NCBI RefSeq assembly: GCF_014076415.1
Contig: NZ_CP043568.1
Location: 248,001-312,000, forward strand
DNA from: Comamonas testosteroni
Lineage (GTDB): Bacteria; Pseudomonadota; Gammaproteobacteria; Burkholderiales; Burkholderiaceae_C
Length of the DNA: 64,000 nucleotides
Direction: 5' to 3'
Shown: in pieces, positions 9,516-18,632 of the stretch
Layout of the letters: each line of letters begins with the position of its first letter
Numbering within the stretch: position 1 is the stretch's first letter
The notes under the pieces: model-generated
The model's database searches: none
What the model was told of the DNA's origin: nothing
The model's input: only the letters and a program-made list of their open reading frames with translations
Position numbers and translations under genes: made by a program

Positions 9516-10844
9516 TCAGAAGCTGGCCTGGGGCAGGTCTGCCTTGGTGAACACCAGCGAGACCTTGGCTTCCTCGGGAATCGGCGGCAAGTCCTGATTC
9601 CAGTGCTCCCAGGCGCTGCGCAGCTCGGCCAGCTTCCGGGGCTCACGGTCACGCAGATTGGCGCGCTCACGCGGGTCGTTGCCGATGTGGAACAGGTACT
9701 CGATGCCCTCGATCTGCAGATATTTCCAGTCGCCGCGTATCAAGGCCTTTTGCTCGCGGTGTTTCATGCGCCAGGCCAGGTCGCGCTCGGGCATCCAGCT
9801 CTGGTCCTGCATCAGGGGCAGCAGGCTGATGCCGTCCAGCGGATAGTCGGCATCTGCCGATACGCCGGCGGCGGCCAGGAAGGTGGCCGACCAGTCCATG
9901 GTCAGGCTGGGCGTGTCGCAGACGGCTCCGGCCGTCATGCGCGCCGGCCAGCGTGCCAGCAAAGGCACGCGGATGCCGCCTTCGAGCAGGTCCATCTTCT
10001 GGCCCACGAAGGGCCAGGTATTGGAGAAGCGCTCGCCGCCGTTGTCGCTGGTGAAGACGATCAGCGTGTTCTCGCTCATGCCTTTTTCCTCCAGCGCATC
10101 CAGCAGCCAGCCTATGCCTTCGTCCATGTGATGGATCATGCGCTGATAGGTGTCGATGGAGCCGCCGTCGATATGCTTGCCCATGCCTTGCAGGCGCTCG
10201 GATTCGGCGCGGTCCTCGCGCGTCAGCCAGGGCCAGTGCGGCGCGCTGTAGTGCAGCGAGAGGTAGAAGGGCTGGTCGGCCGTCTGGCGCTTGACGAAGT
10301 CCACGGCGCGGCGGCTCAGCAGATCGGTCAGGTAGCCGTCTTCGGCATGCGGCTCCTCGTTGAGCCAGAAGTCGGGGCGTCCGCGCGGGTCGCAGTGGGC
10401 GAAGTAGTCGGCGCCGCCGGCATGAAAGCCGTAGAACTCCTCGTAGCCCGACAGGCGCGGGCCGAAATGTGGCGGGTAGCCCAGATGCCATTTGCCGACC
10501 AGGGCCGTGGCGTAGCCAGCATCGCGCAGCAGCGAGGCCACCGTGGGGTGATCGGGCGGCAGGCCCAGCACCTTGTCGCCATGCACGCTGGCGATCGGCT
10601 CCTCGGCCGCACCGCGCAGGCGGTACTGCCAGCGGCCCGTGGCCAGCGCAAAGCGCGTTGGAGAGCACACCGACGAGTTCGAGTAGCCGCGCGTGAAGCG
10701 CAGGCCCTGGGCCGCCATGGCGTCCAGGCGCGGCGAGACATCGGTGGCGTTGTTGTGCGCATCGCGCGCACCGGTGCAGCCCAGGTCGGCATAGCCGAGG
10801 TCATCGGCCAGGATGAAGATCAGATTGGGACGGGAGTCGGTCAT
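9516..10844 (-). CDS. Sulfatase (arylsulfatase family, formylglycine-dependent)
   Basis: A 442-residue type I sulfatase. The C-x-P-x-R signature CSPTR lies at residues 60-64; C60 is the residue converted to formylglycine. Metal ligands are seen in the N-terminal FILADDLGYADLG and in FTSDNGGER near residue 288, and GKWHLGY gives the conserved lysine and histidine. There is no signal peptide, so it is probably cytoplasmic and cleaves a sulfate ester after uptake. An in-frame TTG at 10865 could add seven residues; ATG at 10844 is used here. It is downstream of two Bug receptors in the same direction, separated by an inverted-repeat element, and the group faces a MarR regulator. Confidence 0.88.
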   Translation of the reverse strand: MTDSRPNLIFILADDLGYADLGCTGARDAHNNATDVSPRLDAMAAQGLRFTRGYSNSSVCSPTRFALATGRWQYRLRGAAEEPIASVHGDKVLGLPPDHPTVASLLRDAGYATALVGKWHLGYPPHFGPRLSGYEEFYGFHAGGADYFAHCDPRGRPDFWLNEEPHAEDGYLTDLLSRRAVDFVKRQTADQPFYLSLHYSAPHWPWLTREDRAESERLQGMGKHIDGGSIDTYQRMIHHMDEGIGWLLDALEEKGMSENTLIVFTSDNGGERFSNTWPFVGQKMDLLEGGIRVPLLARWPARMTAGAVCDTPSLTMDWSATFLAAAGVSADADYPLDGISLLPLMQDQSWMPERDLAWRMKHREQKALIRGDWKYLQIEGIEYLFHIGNDPRERANLRDREPRKLAELRSAWEHWNQDLPPIPEEAKVSLVFTKADLPQASF

Positions 10845-10869
10845 GGGAGAGCGGGGAACATTCAAAAAC

Positions 10870-10951
10870 AGGAGCTTCTATCGCTTGTTATGCAAGGATT
10901 CTGAATAGATTTGATGCTGAAAATGTTTGGCGGCAAGCGATAGGCGCTCCT
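10870..10951. repeat. About 80-bp inverted-repeat element, copy A
   Basis: Two 18-base arms (AGGAGCttCTATCGCTTG at 10870-10887 and CAAGCGATAGgcGCTCCT at 10934-10951) enclose a 46-base AT-richer loop. On the minus strand it follows the Bug stop by 6 bp and is followed by GTTTTTG, so it may act as a long-loop terminator. It shares ATCGCTTGTNATGCA with copy B at 36738-36816. Confidence 0.7.
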
Positions 10952-10957
10952 CAAATA

Positions 10958-11956
10958 TCAGGGCTTGAAACCCGAGCGCTGCACCACCGGCGCCCATTGC
11001 GCGCGGTAGGCCTTGAGCATTTTTTCCGTGTCCTGCGCACTGCTGACCACGGGTACCAGGCTGGAGGCGGCGAACTTGTGCTGCGTGTCGGTTTCCTTCA
11101 TCACCTCCTGCACCAGCTGCGACAGGCGCTGCACCGTGGCCGGCGCCATGCTCTGAGGGGCGAACAAGGTATTCCAGCCCGTGCCGACCAGGTTCACGCC
11201 CAGCTCCTTGAGCGTGGGAATGCCGGGCGCCATGGTGCTGCGGCGCTCGCCCGAGGTGGCCAGCACGCGCAGCTTGCCTGCTTCGTGCTGGGCAATCTGG
11301 GTGTCGAAAGTGTCCACGGCAATGGGGATCTGCCCGCCCATCAGGTCGGTGAGCAGCGGGCCAGAGCCCTTGTAGCCCACGACCTCGACCGGCACCTTGG
11401 CGGTCTCGCCCAGCATCAGTGCGAAAAAGTGCGGCAGGCTGCCCGTGGCCGGCACGCCGAAATTGGCCTGCTGCGGATTGGCCTTGAGCCAGGCCAGCAG
11501 GTGCGACAGCTCCTTCACGGGCACGGCGCTGGCCACGGCCAGGCCGAACTCGTAGCGGTTCACCTCGCTGATGGGGCGGAAGTCCTTTTCCGGGTCGTAG
11601 CCGGAGTCCGGAAACACCAGCGGCGCCACCACCATCACGGCGGGATTGGCCAGCAGCACGGCGGGCTGGGAGGCGGGCGCGTTCTTCACGTACTGGGCCG
11701 ACAGACGGCCGCCCGCGCCGGGCTTGTTTTCCACGATGACCGGGCTGCCCAATCGGACCTGCAGCCGGTCGGCCACGATGCGTGCCACGCGGTCGGTGGC
11801 GCCGCCGGGCGGATAGCCGACCACCATGCGCAGCGGTGTCTTGTTGGGAAACAGGGCATGGCTCTCCTGGGCCTGCAGCGCGCCGCTGCCCAGCAATCCA
11901 GCGCTCAGGCCGAGCCCTGCCGCGAGCTTGCCGAAGATTCTTCTTTGCATCGTCAT
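10958..11956 (-). CDS. Bug/TctC-family periplasmic solute-binding protein
   Basis: A 332-residue Bug receptor with a signal peptide of about 29 residues (KLAAGLGLSAGLLGSGALQAQ). It has the family segments MVVGYPPGGATDRVARIVA, VIVENKPGAGG, VVGYKGSGPLLTDLMGGQIPIAVDT and LAPGIPTLKELG-type text. Bug proteins bind carboxylates in the periplasm and feed TctAB permeases or act as sensors. The start at 11956 has AGGAGAGAC before it and is followed by a second ATG at 11950. It lies 86 bp after the next Bug gene in the same direction. No tctA or tctB is present in the window. Confidence 0.9.
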   Translation of the reverse strand: MTMQRRIFGKLAAGLGLSAGLLGSGALQAQESHALFPNKTPLRMVVGYPPGGATDRVARIVADRLQVRLGSPVIVENKPGAGGRLSAQYVKNAPASQPAVLLANPAVMVVAPLVFPDSGYDPEKDFRPISEVNRYEFGLAVASAVPVKELSHLLAWLKANPQQANFGVPATGSLPHFFALMLGETAKVPVEVVGYKGSGPLLTDLMGGQIPIAVDTFDTQIAQHEAGKLRVLATSGERRSTMAPGIPTLKELGVNLVGTGWNTLFAPQSMAPATVQRLSQLVQEVMKETDTQHKFAASSLVPVVSSAQDTEKMLKAYRAQWAPVVQRSGFKP

Positions 11957-12042
11957 GTCTCTCCTGGTCTGTGATCCGCGCTGCGGTCTCACGCCATTGC
12001 TGATGGGAAATTGGGCAGTGTAAGTGCGTGCCGGCAGCGGCC

Positions 12043-13017
12043 TCAATCGGGTTTCAGATTGATCTTGCGAGCCAGCGCTTCCCATTTGCCCGAGATCTCG
12101 CGCACCCTGGCCTGGGCCTGCTCGGGGTTGCTGCCCACCATCTCGATATCCACGGACCTGACCCGCTCCTGCTGTTGTGGCGAGCGGATGGCGGCATCCA
12201 TGGCGGCGAGAAAGCGCTTCTGGATCTCGGCAGGAACACCCTTGGGCGCCGCCAGCAGCAGCCAGTAGGTGCCGTCGAAATCGGGGTAGCCCGACTCGGC
12301 AATCGTGGGCAGCGCCGGCAGCAGGGGCGAGCGCGTGCGCCCCGTGGTGGCCAGCGCGGTGACCCGGCCGCTCTGGATCTGGGGCAGCACCGTGGGTGCG
12401 GCCAGGAAGCCGCAGTCCACCTGGCCGCCCATCAGATCCTGCATGGCCGGTGCCGGCCCCTTGTAGGGCACATGCACCATCTTCACGCCGGTTGCCGACA
12501 GCAGCGACTCCATGACCAGGTGGCCGGGCGAGCCCGCGCCGCCCGTGGCATAGGTCAGCTCGCGTGCCCTGGCGGTCTCCAGCATGTCCTTGACGGACTT
12601 GAAGCCGAGGCCGGGGTTGCAGATCAGGGTCTGCGAGAACCTGGCGGCGGCATTGAGCACCACGATGGCATCGCTGGAGTAGCCGATGTTCTTGTAGATA
12701 TGCTTGTTGACGGTGAGCACCGGGTCCATGGTCCACAGCCAGGTGTAGCCGTCGGCCGGGGCGCGGGCGACCTCGGCAGCCCCGATATTGCCGTTGGCCC
12801 CGGCCCGGTTTTCCACGATCACGGGCTGTCCGAGCGCCTTCTGCACGGCTGCTGCGAGCGGGCGCACGGCAATGTCGGAAGGGCCGGCGGGCGGCGTGGG
12901 AACGATGATGCGTATGGGCTTGGCGGGCCAGCTGTCGGCAGCATGGGCAGCCGGCAGCAGCAGCGCTGCGGCCGCCAGCCCGGCCAGAGCGCTGCGGGCG
13001 ATACGGGTGCAAGGCAT
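12043..13017 (-). CDS. Bug/TctC-family periplasmic solute-binding protein
   Basis: A 324-residue Bug receptor with a signal peptide of about 26 residues ending AAHAAD. Typical segments are IRIIVPTPPAGPSDIAVRPLA, VIVENRAGANGNIGAAEVA, VHVPYKGPAPAMQDLMGGQVDCGF and LPALPTIAESGYPDF. AGGAGACACC lies before the ATG at 13017, which is preferred over an upstream in-frame ATG at 13047. It is the gene nearest the divergent MarR regulator, and the palindrome at 13067 lies 50 bp upstream, so it is probably under MarR control together with the second Bug gene and the sulfatase. Confidence 0.9.
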   Translation of the reverse strand: MPCTRIARSALAGLAAAALLLPAAHAADSWPAKPIRIIVPTPPAGPSDIAVRPLAAAVQKALGQPVIVENRAGANGNIGAAEVARAPADGYTWLWTMDPVLTVNKHIYKNIGYSSDAIVVLNAAARFSQTLICNPGLGFKSVKDMLETARARELTYATGGAGSPGHLVMESLLSATGVKMVHVPYKGPAPAMQDLMGGQVDCGFLAAPTVLPQIQSGRVTALATTGRTRSPLLPALPTIAESGYPDFDGTYWLLLAAPKGVPAEIQKRFLAAMDAAIRSPQQQERVRSVDIEMVGSNPEQAQARVREISGKWEALARKINLKPD

Positions 13018-13066
13018 GGTGTCTCCTGTCGTTTTCTTTGCAGCCACTGTAAGCAGTGACTCGATA

Positions 13067-13081
13067 ATGGATCTAATCCAT
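13067..13081. promoter_or_regulatory. Candidate MarR operator
   Basis: ATGGAT-cta-ATCCAT is a perfect 6-bp inverted repeat in the 91-bp gap between the divergent Bug and MarR genes. A short palindrome at this place is what a MarR dimer usually binds. Confidence 0.6.
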
Positions 13082-13108
13082 CATTCCTAGAGAAAACCCA
13101 CAACACCC

Positions 13109-13657
13109 ATGACCAAGGTGCAGAGCCACCCCTGGCGGCAGCCGTCCGAGCTGGACGATCTGTTCCTCTACCATCTGGCCCGACTGATGAGCTCGACCGG
13201 GACCATGGTGGTGCGCCTGTGCGAGGGCGGCTTCGGCATCACCCGGCGCGAGTGGCGCATGATCGGCCTGCTGGCCACCAAGGGCGCCATGCAGCCCTCT
13301 GGGCTCGCAGAACTGGCGCAGCTCGATCGCACGCGCACCTCGCGGACCATCTCCACCCTGATTGCCAAGGGGCTGCTGCACAAGCAGGGCATGGCCGGCG
13401 ACGGGCGCCAGGCCATGGTGCAGCTGACGGCCGCCGGGCTGGCGCTGCACACCCAGCTGTTTCCGCAGATACAGGCGATCAACCAGGAGCTGCTGAGCGA
13501 TTGCAGCGATGCCGAGCTTCAGGTGTTGTCGCAGGTGTTCGAGCGCGTGCGTACCAGGGCGGCGCTCATGCAGGAGCAGGGCAGCTTTCCCAAGGCCGAA
13601 CGACGTCGTGGCCGGGCCGCGGGCAAGCAGCCCGCCCGCGATGACGCCACCGGCTGA
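13109..13657 (+). CDS. MarR-family transcriptional regulator
   Basis: A 182-residue winged-helix regulator. Helices for dimerisation lie at about residues 15-45, the helix-turn-helix at about 60-85 (GLAELAQLDRTRTSRTISTLIAKGLL), and the wing at about 88-105 (QGMAGDGRQAMVQLT). The last 25 residues are a basic, probably disordered tail (KAERRRGRAAGKQPARDD), longer than usual. It is divergent from two Bug genes and a sulfatase and is the obvious candidate to repress them. Its ligand is unknown; MarR proteins of catabolic operons usually respond to an aromatic acid or its CoA ester. Confidence 0.87.
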   Translation: MTKVQSHPWRQPSELDDLFLYHLARLMSSTGTMVVRLCEGGFGITRREWRMIGLLATKGAMQPSGLAELAQLDRTRTSRTISTLIAKGLLHKQGMAGDGRQAMVQLTAAGLALHTQLFPQIQAINQELLSDCSDAELQVLSQVFERVRTRAALMQEQGSFPKAERRRGRAAGKQPARDDATG

Positions 13658-13741
13658 CGGCCTGTGCACACCCCTATTGCCTGTTTGAGCCGCCCGCGCA
13701 TACGCTAGGCCCTACAGTCCGGCTGGAAAGGGAGGGGCGTG

Positions 13742-15280
13742 ATGGGTCTGGCTCTGGTTCAAAGTCGTGCCCTGCTGGGCCTGCAGGCACCGGCCGTCAC
13801 GGTGGAGGTCCATCTGGCCAACGGACTGCCTTCGTTCACGCTGGTGGGCCTGGCGGATGTGGAGGTCAAGGAGGCCCGCGAGCGCGTGCGTGCAGCCATT
13901 GTCAATGCGGGGCTGGAGTTCCCGAACAACAAGCGCATCACGGTCAATCTGGCTCCGGCAGATCTGCCCAAGGACTCAGGCCGCTTTGACTTGCCGATAG
14001 CGCTGGGAATTCTGGCGGCCAGCGGGCAGATCGATGCACAGCGGCTCGCCGATTATGAGTTTGCAGGAGAGCTGTCCCTGACAGGTGCCCTGCGCCCGGT
14101 ACGCGGAGCCCTGGCTACGGCGCTGGCCTTGCAGCGTCAGCAACAGCGCGTGCGGCTGGTGCTGCCGCCAGACAGTGCGCTGGAGGCCGCTTTCGTGCCG
14201 GCTATCGAAGTCTTCGGCGCTGTGCATCTGCTGGATGTGGTCAGGCAGTTCATCGCGCATGACGCCGCCCCGTCGGAGCAGGGCGATGGCGTGGAGGGCT
14301 GGCAGCGGGTGCACTCCAGACCTGCTGAAGCTTCTTTGCAGTCGCTGGATCTGCGGGAGGTGCGCGGCCAGATGCAGGCCAAGCGTGCTCTTGAAATTGC
14401 AGCTGCCGGAGCTCACGGCGTCTTGATGATCGGCCCTCCGGGTTCTGGGAAATCCATGCTGGCCCAGCGCTTTGCGGGTTTGCTGCCCGGCATGACCGAT
14501 GAGGAAGCCCTCGAAGCCGCCGCCATTGCCAGCCTCAGCGGTCGTTTCACGCCGCAGTTGTGGCGTCAGAGGCCGTTTGCCGCTCCCCATCACACGGCCA
14601 GCTCCGTCGCGCTGGTCGGCGGCGGCTCGCCGCCGCGGCCCGGCGAGATTTCATATGCCCATTGCGGGGCGCTTTTTCTCGACGAGCTGCCCGAGTTCGC
14701 GCGCAGTGCCCTGGAGGCCCTGCGCGAGCCGCTGGAGACCGGGCGCATCACCATCGTGCGGGCCGTGCAGAGGGCGGAGTTTCCGGCTCGTTTCCAACTG
14801 GTGGCAGCCATGAACCCCTGCCCCTGCGGCTACTGGGGCTCGCGCGTGAGGGCCTGCCGCTGCTCCCCCGATCAGGTGGCACGTTATCAGGCACGCATCA
14901 GCGGGCCCTTGCTGGACCGTATCGATCTGCATGTGGAGGTGGCGGCACTGTCGCCCGAGGAGCTTCTGGCTGCGCCCGAAGGGGAGAGCAGCGCTGCCGT
15001 GCAGCAACGCGTGAGTGCAGCCAGGGACAAGGCCTTGCTGCGCCAGGGCCTGCCCAATCATCAGTTGCAGGGGGTGCAGCTCGACACGCATCTGCAGCTG
15101 GAGCCCGAGGCGCTGACCTTTGCGCACAAGGCTGCAGCGCGCCTTGGCTGGTCGGCACGCGGCACGCACCGGGCCTTGAAGGTGGCGCGAACCATTGCCG
15201 ATCTGGCGGACTCGGATGCCATCACGCAAGCCCATCTGGCCGAGGCATTGCAATACCGCCGCGCACTGATGCAGCCGTGA
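13742..15280 (+). CDS. comM: ComM/YifB-family Mg-chelatase-like AAA+ ATPase
   Basis: A 512-residue protein of full family length. The N-terminal domain (about 1-170) has the S5/Lon-protease-like fold typical of YifB. Walker A is GPPGSGKS at 231-238, Walker B is in ALFLDELPEF, and MNPCPCGYWG is the family's zinc-binding-like segment. The C-terminal helical lid ends with the usual DxITxxHLAEALQYR. ComM is a hexameric helicase that promotes branch migration during natural transformation. GGAGG lies 6 bases before ATG 13742; a GTG immediately upstream (13739) is the alternative start. It is a single gene, convergent with the LysR gene that follows. Confidence 0.92.
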   Translation: MGLALVQSRALLGLQAPAVTVEVHLANGLPSFTLVGLADVEVKEARERVRAAIVNAGLEFPNNKRITVNLAPADLPKDSGRFDLPIALGILAASGQIDAQRLADYEFAGELSLTGALRPVRGALATALALQRQQQRVRLVLPPDSALEAAFVPAIEVFGAVHLLDVVRQFIAHDAAPSEQGDGVEGWQRVHSRPAEASLQSLDLREVRGQMQAKRALEIAAAGAHGVLMIGPPGSGKSMLAQRFAGLLPGMTDEEALEAAAIASLSGRFTPQLWRQRPFAAPHHTASSVALVGGGSPPRPGEISYAHCGALFLDELPEFARSALEALREPLETGRITIVRAVQRAEFPARFQLVAAMNPCPCGYWGSRVRACRCSPDQVARYQARISGPLLDRIDLHVEVAALSPEELLAAPEGESSAAVQQRVSAARDKALLRQGLPNHQLQGVQLDTHLQLEPEALTFAHKAAARLGWSARGTHRALKVARTIADLADSDAITQAHLAEALQYRRALMQP

Positions 15281-15293
15281 TGTCCTGCCGCCC

Positions 15294-16223
15294 TCAGGCG
15301 GCAAGAGCCAGTGCCACGGGCTGTGCCTGTGTGGCATGTGGATGGACACCCAGTACCTGCGCAAATGCATGCAGTGCCGGCGACCAGCCTTGTACGGCAG
15401 CAGTCACAAAACAGGTGTCGACAAAGGCCAGCTCCTGCCCGCTCTTGCCGGGCAGCGTCATCCAGTGCACGCCAAAGCGCTGCTGCTGGGCTTCGACCAG
15501 CGAGCGCGACAGCAGTGCATAGCCCATACCGGCGGCCACGCAGCCGAGGATGGTGTCCAGCATGCCCAGCTCCATGATGCGTACCGCCGTCACACCCATA
15601 GAGGCCATCAGCAGCTCGATCCGCTGGCGATAGCTGCAGCCCTGGCGAAAGGCCAGAAACACGGCGCTGCTGAACTCTGCGGCGGTGGGGAAGCGCGTCA
15701 GCGGCTGTCCGCTGACCAGCACCAGCTCTTCGCGGAACACGGGCCAGGATTGCAGCTCGTTTTGCGGTGCGGCGCCGTTGATGAAGGCACAGTCGATGCG
15801 GCCGGCCGCCAGCTCCATCAGCAATGCGGCGCTGGGCTGGGCGTCCAGTTCCAGGTCGATATCCGGATGCTGCCTGCGCAACTCGGCCAGCAGTGGCGGC
15901 AGACGCAGGGCAGCCGTGGTTTCCATCGAGCCTATGCGCAAGGCGCCCTTGACCTGTCCGGCTGCAAATTGCCGGGCTTGCAGCATGGCCAGCACCTGGT
16001 CGTGCGACTGCAGCATCTGCCGCGCAGACTCCAGCAGCGTGCGTCCGGCCGGAGTGGGAAAGACCGGGCTGGCCCGCATCAGCAATTGCACGCCTGCTTC
16101 GTCCTCGAGCTTTTTGATATGGGCCGTGACATTGGATTGCACGGTGTGCAGCCGCTGGGCAGCGGCACCAAAGCTGCCGCTTTCGCAGACGGCTTCAAAC
16201 ATGCGCAGGGATTTGAGTTGCAT
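15294..16223 (-). CDS. LysR-family transcriptional regulator
   Basis: A 309-residue LysR protein. The helix-turn-helix covers residues 1-60 (MQLKSLRMFEAVCESGSFG, AAQRLHTVQSNVTAHIKKLE), and the substrate-binding domain runs from about residue 88. The start at 16223 has GGAG at 7 bases; an in-frame ATG at 16262 would add 13 residues. It is divergent from the MFS transporter and nitronate monooxygenase and probably controls them. A LysR box (16236-16250) lies just before its own start, suggesting autoregulation. Confidence 0.88.
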   Translation of the reverse strand: MQLKSLRMFEAVCESGSFGAAAQRLHTVQSNVTAHIKKLEDEAGVQLLMRASPVFPTPAGRTLLESARQMLQSHDQVLAMLQARQFAAGQVKGALRIGSMETTAALRLPPLLAELRRQHPDIDLELDAQPSAALLMELAAGRIDCAFINGAAPQNELQSWPVFREELVLVSGQPLTRFPTAAEFSSAVFLAFRQGCSYRQRIELLMASMGVTAVRIMELGMLDTILGCVAAGMGYALLSRSLVEAQQQRFGVHWMTLPGKSGQELAFVDTCFVTAAVQGWSPALHAFAQVLGVHPHATQAQPVALALAA

Positions 16224-16235
16224 TGCGGCTCCAAT

Positions 16236-16250
16236 ATCTTGAATTGAGAT
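16236..16250. promoter_or_regulatory. Candidate LysR box
   Basis: ATCTTGAATTGAGAT has the T-N11-A core inside the inverted repeat ATCT-N7-AGAT, the form LysR-type regulators bind. It lies in the divergent gap, 13 bp from the regulator's start. Confidence 0.55.
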
Positions 16251-16332
16251 GCAAGTCATCATTTTGAATCATTGGACATGATCGAGTCGCAGCGTTTAGG
16301 CTTGATGCCAATTCCCCTCCATAACCCGAGCT

Positions 16333-17514
16333 GTGATCGAGCGCAAAGAACTTCCCCTGCTGTTGACCGGCTTCATGGCCACCCTGAGCGGCGTCGGCCT
16401 GGCCCGTTTCGCCTATACGGCGCTGATGCCGCAGATGGTGCATGCGGGCTGGTTCAGCGGCGAGCAGGTGGCATATCTGGGCGCCGCCAATCTGCTCGGC
16501 TATCTGATCGGGGCCCTGGTCGCCGCGCCGCTGGCCGAGCGCATGGGCGCGCTGCGCGTGCTGGTGATCTGCTGGGTGGCCGTGATGCTCAGCTTTGCGG
16601 GCTGCAGCCTGCCCCAGCCCATGGCCTTGTTCTTTGTCTGGCGGCTGATCTCGGGCATTGCCGGGGCCGCGCTGATGGTGCTGGGCCCGTCGGTGGCCAT
16701 GGCTGCCGCCGCGCCGTCGCGCCGCGCCACGCTGGGGCCGCTGATGTTCTGCGGCATTGGCGTGGGTGCCTTGCTGGCCGCCACGCTGGTGCCCATGTTT
16801 GCGCGCAGCAGCCTGAGCGCCGTCTGGTGGGCGCTGACGGCGCTATGTGCGCTGGCGCTTTACAGCGGCCGGCATGCTGCGCGCCAGATTCCCCTGCATG
16901 CGCCGGTGGCGGTCCAGCCCACGGCGACGGCCGCAACTTCCGGGGCAACGCCCTGGAGCCTGGCGGTGATCCTGGTGTTGACTGCCTATGCCTGCGACGC
17001 CTTCGGCTTTGTGCCGCACACCGTGTTCTGGGTGGACTACCTGGATCGCGAGCTGCAGCTGGGCGGCGCCTATGCATCGACGCAATGGGCATTCTTCGGG
17101 CTTGGAGCGATGGTCGGGCCGTTGTGCGCGGCCTACTGTGCCACGCGCTGGGGCTGGTGGGGAACGACCACGGGCGCCTATGCTGTCAAGGCCGTGGCCA
17201 TCGGCCTGCCGCTGGTCTGGGCCGGTTTCGGCGGCCATGCGCTGTCGGGCTTTGTGGTGGGGGCGCTGTCGCCGGGCATGGCGGCCATTACTTCGGGCTA
17301 TCTGATGCAGCTCATTGGCCCCGGCCGGCACAAGAAAATGTGGGGCTATGCCACGGCGGCATTTGCGCTGTTGCAGGCCAGCTCCGGCTATCTGATGGCA
17401 TTTGTCTACGCCAGCAGTGGCAGCTATCGCCAGCTGTTCGTGCTGGGCTGCGCGGCGCTGGGCCTGGGGGCGCTGCTGGTGGCCTCCAGCCGCCTTGCCC
17501 GCGCGGCGCAATGA
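16333..17514 (+). CDS. YbfB/YjiJ-family MFS transporter
   Basis: A 393-residue membrane protein with about 12 hydrophobic segments, the usual MFS length. The N-terminal [14 protein letters not shown] and the segment [12 protein letters not shown] between helices 2 and 3 match the YbfB/YjiJ group. A GTG at 16333 is used as start, with CGAG upstream; no better start exists. It is divergent from the LysR gene and 34 bp before the nitronate monooxygenase gene, so the three form a small regulated unit. The substrate is unknown. Confidence 0.83.
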   Translation: MIERKELPLLLTGFMATLSGVGLARFAYTALMPQMVHAGWFSGEQVAYLGAANLLGYLIGALVAAPLAERMGALRVLVICWVAVMLSFAGCSLPQPMALFFVWRLISGIAGAALMVLGPSVAMAAAAPSRRATLGPLMFCGIGVGALLAATLVPMFARSSLSAVWWALTALCALALYSGRHAARQIPLHAPVAVQPTATAATSGATPWSLAVILVLTAYACDAFGFVPHTVFWVDYLDRELQLGGAYASTQWAFFGLGAMVGPLCAAYCATRWGWWGTTTGAYAVKAVAIGLPLVWAGFGGHALSGFVVGALSPGMAAITSGYLMQLIGPGRHKKMWGYATAAFALLQASSGYLMAFVYASSGSYRQLFVLGCAALGLGALLVASSRLARAAQ

Positions 17515-17548
17515 TCCATATCGAGAAGTGACAACTAGGAGACGTGCG

Positions 17549-18613
17549 ATGAGCAAACTACCTTCATGGATGACAGGCCTGGGTCTGCAGCATCCCATCA
17601 TTCAGGCCCCGATGGCCGGGACCTCAACCCCGCAGCTGGCAGCTGCCGTGAGCAATGCATACGCCCTGGGTTCGGTCGGCATAGGCGCCTACGGCCTTGA
17701 GCAGGCGCGCCAGCACATCGAACAGACGCGTGCGCTGACCGATCGCCCCTTCAACGTCAACCTCTTCTGCCACCGTGCGCCGGTAGCAGATGCAGAGCGC
17801 GAAGCGCAGTGGCTGCGCTATCTGGCGCCGGAGTTCGAGCGCTACGGCGCGTCCGTGCCGTCTGGCCTGCGCTGCATCTACGAGTCTGCACTGGGCAATG
17901 CGCGATTGCAGGCCATGCTGCTGGAGCTGCGTCCCGCTGTGGTGAGCTTTCATTTCGGCCTGCCGGAGCAGGGCTTTGTCGATGCCTTGCGCGCCGCCGG
18001 CATCACCACGCTGGCCTGTGCCACCAGTCTCGATGAGGCGCGCCAGATCGAGCAGGCCGGGGTGGATGTGATCGTGGCCCAGGGCATGGAGGCGGGCGGC
18101 CATCGCGGCGCTTTCGTGCCCGAGCAGGACACTCTGATGGGGACTTTGGCGCTGGTGCGGCTGCTGGCGCGCGAGTCCCGCCTGCCCGTGGTCGCTGCAG
18201 GCGGCATCATGGACGGTGCAGGCATTGCCGCAGCTCTGCAGCTCGGAGCCTGTGCCGTACAGATGGGCACGGCCTTCATCCTCTGTCCTGAATCCGCAGC
18301 CAGCCAGGCCTACCGCGCCGAGCTGCAAAGCGACAGCGCTCAGCACACGGCCATCACCGCCGCCATTTCCGGACGCCCTGCGCGCGGCATGTTCAACCGC
18401 CTGCACCAGATGGGGCGGGACTATGCGGGAGCACTGCCCGCCTATCCCATGGTGTATGACGCAGGCAAGGCGCTGCACCAGGCCGCCAGCGCGCAGGGCA
18501 GCAGCGACTATGCCGCGCACTGGGCCGGCCAGGGCGCACCGCTGGCTCGCGCCATGCCCGCCGCCGAACTCGTGCGCACGCTGGCGCAGGAGCTGGAGCA
18601 GGCCGTGGCCTAG
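17549..18613 (+). CDS. Nitronate monooxygenase-like FMN enzyme
   Basis: A 354-residue TIM-barrel flavoprotein. FMN-site segments are seen: [14 protein letters not shown] near residue 14, [14 protein letters not shown] near 185, and [21 protein letters not shown] followed by VQMGTAFI. Nitronate monooxygenases oxidise alkyl nitronates (for example propionate 3-nitronate) with O2; some relatives act as enoyl-ACP reductases. AGGAG at 17537 is 7 bases before the ATG. It follows the MFS gene by 34 bp. The last part of the gene (about 18313-18540) has a near-copy, about 97% identical by eye, at 36489-36717. Confidence 0.85.
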   Translation: MSKLPSWMTGLGLQHPIIQAPMAGTSTPQLAAAVSNAYALGSVGIGAYGLEQARQHIEQTRALTDRPFNVNLFCHRAPVADAEREAQWLRYLAPEFERYGASVPSGLRCIYESALGNARLQAMLLELRPAVVSFHFGLPEQGFVDALRAAGITTLACATSLDEARQIEQAGVDVIVAQGMEAGGHRGAFVPEQDTLMGTLALVRLLARESRLPVVAAGGIMDGAGIAAALQLGACAVQMGTAFILCPESAASQAYRAELQSDSAQHTAITAAISGRPARGMFNRLHQMGRDYAGALPAYPMVYDAGKALHQAASAQGSSDYAAHWAGQGAPLARAMPAAELVRTLAQELEQAVA

Positions 18614-18632
18614 GTTCGGCCGCTTTTCCGCT

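Noticed and set aside
11957-13012. Continuation of the first Bug frame through the second Bug gene as one long protein
   Set aside because: The second Bug gene occupies another frame with full family text, and the first has its own ribosome site and signal peptide at 11956.
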